Source: an uncultured Prevotellaceae bacterium | Lineage (GTDB): Bacteria > Bacteroidota > Bacteroidia > Bacteroidales > Muribaculaceae | Direction of reading: 5' to 3' | Assembly (NCBI GenBank): GCA_947254205.1 | Contig: CAMYCE010000092.1 | Span: forward strand, 1-8,744 | Length of the DNA: 8,744 nucleotides | Shown: positions 6,876 through 8,744 of the stretch, piece by piece | Layout of the letters: each line of letters opens with the position of its first letter | Position numbering within the stretch: position 1 is the first letter of the stretch | Notes under the pieces: generated by a model | The model's database searches: none | What the model saw: only the letters and a program-made list of their open reading frames with translations | What the model was told of the DNA's origin: nothing | Position numbers and translations under genes: made by a program

Positions 6876-7253
6876 TTAATTTTTGCTGTTCATGGTGTGA
6901 TGCAAGTATCGCTTTAAGAGAAATGCAAGAAAATAGGGGAATGTATAGAAACGTCCGTTAAAGCCAATGTTCTTGTAACCCAACTTAATTCCATATTTTA
7001 TTTCGGGATACTTCTTGCTATCGAACAACTTGTTGAGCGATGCTGTTGCTCCATTGGTCGCTTTCACTTCGATAGGAATGAGAGAATCGATGTCGCGCAC
7101 AAAAAAATCCATCTCTATTGTGCTTTTTTCGTTGCGATAGAAATAGAGGCTATAGCCTTGCATGACAAGAGATTCGGCAATTGTATGCTCAAAGATAGCT
7201 CCCTTGTGGGTGTTGAAGTTTTGATTGTTTTGCAAATATAATGTAAGAATCAC
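6876..7253 (-). pseudogene. C-terminal remnant of a DUF4143 AAA+ ATPase
   Basis: About 125 codons match the C-terminal part of the large Bacteroidetes ATP-binding proteins with DUF4143. It reads KGAIFEHTIAESLVMQGY (residues 17-34), then STIEMDFFVRDIDSLIPIEVKA (44-65), then GIKLGYKNIGFNGRFYTFPYFLAFLLK (88-114). The E-x-D ... E-V-K pattern resembles a PD-(D/E)xK nuclease-like core, as usual for this domain. Full-length family members have roughly 380-400 residues with an N-terminal P-loop ATPase; here the Walker motifs and the rest of the front are absent. The frame continues upstream only through the 32-bp repeats to a stop within them, and the only start available is GTG at 7253, with no ribosome-binding signal. 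It is therefore most likely a pseudogene left by recombination at the repeats, although a short expressed peptide cannot be ruled out. Confidence 0.75.
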
Positions 7254-7341
7254 ATTTTTCCAAGGTTTCTGCTTGTTGAAATCACATTTCCCCGGAGTTT
7301 TGTGGTGTTGAAATCACATTTTTCCGAGTTTTTTGCTTCCT
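7246..7341. repeat. Three tandem 32-bp repeats at the ATPase break point
   Basis: Three adjacent 32-bp units lie at 7246-7277, 7278-7309 and 7310-7341. Each opens with (G)AAATCACATTT(T/C)(T/C)CC and continues with a T/G-rich tail; the first unit differs at its opening bases and the tails diverge most. There are no spacers, so this is not CRISPR. Read on the minus strand, the repeats encode phrases such as KCDFN and GNVIST in shifting frames, because 32 is not a multiple of three. The truncated DUF4143 frame begins inside the first unit. Confidence 0.8.
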
Positions 7342-7384
7342 GTTTCCTTATTTTTCTCAATGCAAGTTTTTTTTGCCCTGTTTT
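7342..7384. other. T-rich intergenic stretch between the repeats and the promoter
   Basis: A short, T-rich stretch with long T-runs on the + strand (A-runs on the - strand). No gene, terminator stem or RNA element was recognised. It marks the divergent boundary between the minus-strand remnant and the plus-strand adhesin gene. Confidence 0.4.
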
Positions 7385-7415
7385 TTTGTTTTTATTACAA
7401 ATCTTGTTATATTTG
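7385..7415 (+). promoter_or_regulatory. Bacteroidetes-type promoter of the cleaved-adhesin gene
   Basis: TTTG at 7385-7388, a 19-base spacer and TATATTTG at 7408-7415 match the Bacteroidetes sigma-ABfr consensus (TTTG-N19-TAnnTTTG) exactly. Transcription would start near 7420-7425, leaving a leader of about 120 bases before the start at 7544. A 6-bp inverted repeat (ACAAAT 7397-7402, ATTTGT 7411-7416) overlaps the -7 box and could be an operator, or chance in AT-rich DNA. Confidence 0.7.
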
Positions 7416-7543
7416 TGGTTGAATTCTGTAGTTGACAATCTGTATTGGGCTATGAATGCTTGTATAGTAGTAGTAATACCGGTCAAAGATAGAATCAAAT
7501 AATAATAATCGTGGATATTAATCTTTTTAAAAAGTGAATGAAC

Positions 7544-8744
7544 ATGAAACGAAATCTACTCAAAACATTGTGTGTCGCCCTCATCGCGACCTTCAGCGCT
7601 GTTGCCGCTTGGGGGAAGGTAACATGGTATCCCTTGTATATTAACGGAGTGCAAGTAACGAGTAAAAATTGCAACAACCTCGCGAGCATCTCTGGCGTGG
7701 ACTTCTTCTCCGGAAATGTGCATGCCGTATTCAAGTATGAGCCTAAGTCCAATACGCTCATTATGAATGGTGTCAAAACATCCTATCTCGACGGGAGGAT
7801 CGCCTTACAATACACCGGAGACAAGGAACTCAAAGTGCAGGTGAGTGGCAAGAATCAACTGAACTCGCAAGTGTTCTTTGACGGACCTGCAACCATTGAA
7901 GGCGACGGTCTATTGGAAATCAACCCAACATCCAGTTATTCAGCACTTGTATGTAACAAAGGTGTTTATGTCAAAGACTGCAAACTCAAGGCTTCGGGAC
8001 TTTACGGCATATGGACCGGTCCAGATGCAACTATTTGGCTTGACAACGCAGTAGTCGTTGCCGATGGCACGGATGCAGCTGTAGGCTTTAAGAAACCTCT
8101 TCAGGACACTAACGTGTGGACTACCGGGGAGATTGAAAGCTTTAACAGTGAGGGCTACCCCATCAATGAAAAAGGGGAGGTAATGAAGCACCTTGAATAT
8201 GTCAACTACGACCCAAACAAAGTGTTGCTATACGAGGGCTTTGAGAGTGGCACTATGCCTGAAGGCTGGGTTGCAAAAGATTATGACAAAGATGGATTCA
8301 CATGGACACCCTACACATACAACAATTTAGGCATAGGGTTCCACGGCAGCAAGGGCATGCTCTACTCCGAGTCGTGGTATAAATCCCCAATGAATGGACT
8401 CATAAGTCCAAAAATTGAGGGGGCCTGTCGCATTCGCTTCCATGTCTCTGCAAGGTACCATGAATATTTCCAAGAGCACTATTGGCTCAGCTATACTACA
8501 AGCGATGATGTTGAAGATGACCAAAGCTGGAAGGACCTTGAGGGTTCAGCTTGGACAATCACTGAAAGCACGAAGTGGTTTACAAAAGAATATGATTTGC
8601 CCGAAGGCACAAAGTATGTGGCCTTTACCCATCAGAAGTCCTCGGGAAATAACCGCCTATTACTCGACGACATCATCTTCTTCGGCAACAACCTACATAG
8701 CGCTGTCGCCGTGACTCCTGCCGATGAGAAAGAGGCCACCGTCG
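7544..8744 (+). CDS. Exported protein with beta-helix-like N-terminus and cleaved-adhesin domain (partial)
   Basis: An open frame of 400 codons with no stop runs off the right edge. It starts with a Sec signal peptide (MKRNLLKTLCVALIATFSAVAA, residues 1-22). An in-frame ATG two codons earlier (7538) is an equally possible start. Residues 28-180 show the pattern LYINGVQVTSKN, then YEPKSNTLIMNGV, then repeated short strands (ATIEGDGLLEI, GVYVKDCKLKASG, ATIWLDNAVVVADG), typical of beta-helix or carbohydrate-binding surface proteins of gut bacteria. Residues about 228-381 match the cleaved-adhesin domain: LLYEGFESGTMPEGW (228-242), DKDGFTW (248-254), the strand LLLDDIIFFG (372-381). This jelly-roll-like fold was first described in gingipain adhesins, where it binds host proteins or glycans. 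A surface or secreted adhesion role is therefore likely. The C-terminus, which would show an anchor or sorting signal, is outside the window. Confidence 0.85.
   Translation, partial: MKRNLLKTLCVALIATFSAVAAWGKVTWYPLYINGVQVTSKNCNNLASISGVDFFSGNVHAVFKYEPKSNTLIMNGVKTSYLDGRIALQYTGDKELKVQVSGKNQLNSQVFFDGPATIEGDGLLEINPTSSYSALVCNKGVYVKDCKLKASGLYGIWTGPDATIWLDNAVVVADGTDAAVGFKKPLQDTNVWTTGEIESFNSEGYPINEKGEVMKHLEYVNYDPNKVLLYEGFESGTMPEGWVAKDYDKDGFTWTPYTYNNLGIGFHGSKGMLYSESWYKSPMNGLISPKIEGACRIRFHVSARYHEYFQEHYWLSYTTSDDVEDDQSWKDLEGSAWTITESTKWFTKEYDLPEGTKYVAFTHQKSSGNNRLLLDDIIFFGNNLHSAVAVTPADEKEATV

Noticed and set aside
7246..7341. Tandem 32-bp units as a CRISPR array
   Set aside because: The units abut with no spacers, the tails diverge, and no cas genes are nearby.
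7250..7498. An 82-codon minus-strand open frame spanning the 32-bp repeats
   Set aside because: Its C-terminal end is just translation of the tandem repeats and the rest is lysine- and asparagine-rich translation of T-rich intergenic DNA; it also overlaps the promoter of the adhesin gene.
8415..8714. A 99-codon plus-strand open frame in another frame of the adhesin gene
   Set aside because: It overlaps the long uninterrupted frame carrying the cleaved-adhesin signatures and has no recognisable features of its own.

Overview
The window looks like a chromosomal stretch of a gut-type Bacteroidales bacterium (Muribaculaceae- or Prevotella-like). Four things suggest this: Bacteroidetes promoter boxes (TAnnTTTG, once with a TTTG box 19 bases upstream), several Sec-exported proteins with adhesin or carbohydrate-handling folds, C-terminal dockerin-like calcium-loop domains on two adjacent proteins, and little sign of Shine-Dalgarno sequences. 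The taxonomic call is an inference from style, not from a marker gene.

Left part (1-4408): the tail of an unidentified gene is followed by two secreted-protein genes on the + strand. The first (381-1760) is a 459-residue exported protein with a propeller-like body. The second (1912-4314) is an 800-residue exported phosphodiester glycosidase (NAGPA/DUF2233 family) with a Big_2-like domain. Both end in the same type of two-loop dockerin-like module. Each is followed by a clear hairpin terminator, so they are probably separate transcription units that share an export or attachment theme.

Middle (4408-5893): a complete two-gene AbiE-type (type IV) toxin-antitoxin operon. The AbiEi-like winged-helix antitoxin overlaps the AbiEii-like nucleotidyltransferase toxin by four bases (ATGA). 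A -7 box starts on the last base of a nearly perfect 24-bp inverted repeat. That repeat is both the terminator of the glycosidase gene and a possible operator for the antitoxin.

Right-middle (5904-7341, - strand): an intact EamA/DMT-family ten-helix transporter lies convergent to the toxin gene. Upstream of it is a decayed C-terminal remnant of a DUF4143 ATPase whose AAA+ part is missing. The remnant begins exactly at three tandem 32-bp repeats, which suggests that recombination at the repeat removed the front of the gene.

Right end (7385-8744): a well-formed Bacteroidetes promoter drives a third exported protein, with a beta-helix-like N-terminal half and a cleaved-adhesin domain. It runs off the window. 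No rRNA, tRNA, CRISPR array, transposase or integrase was seen.
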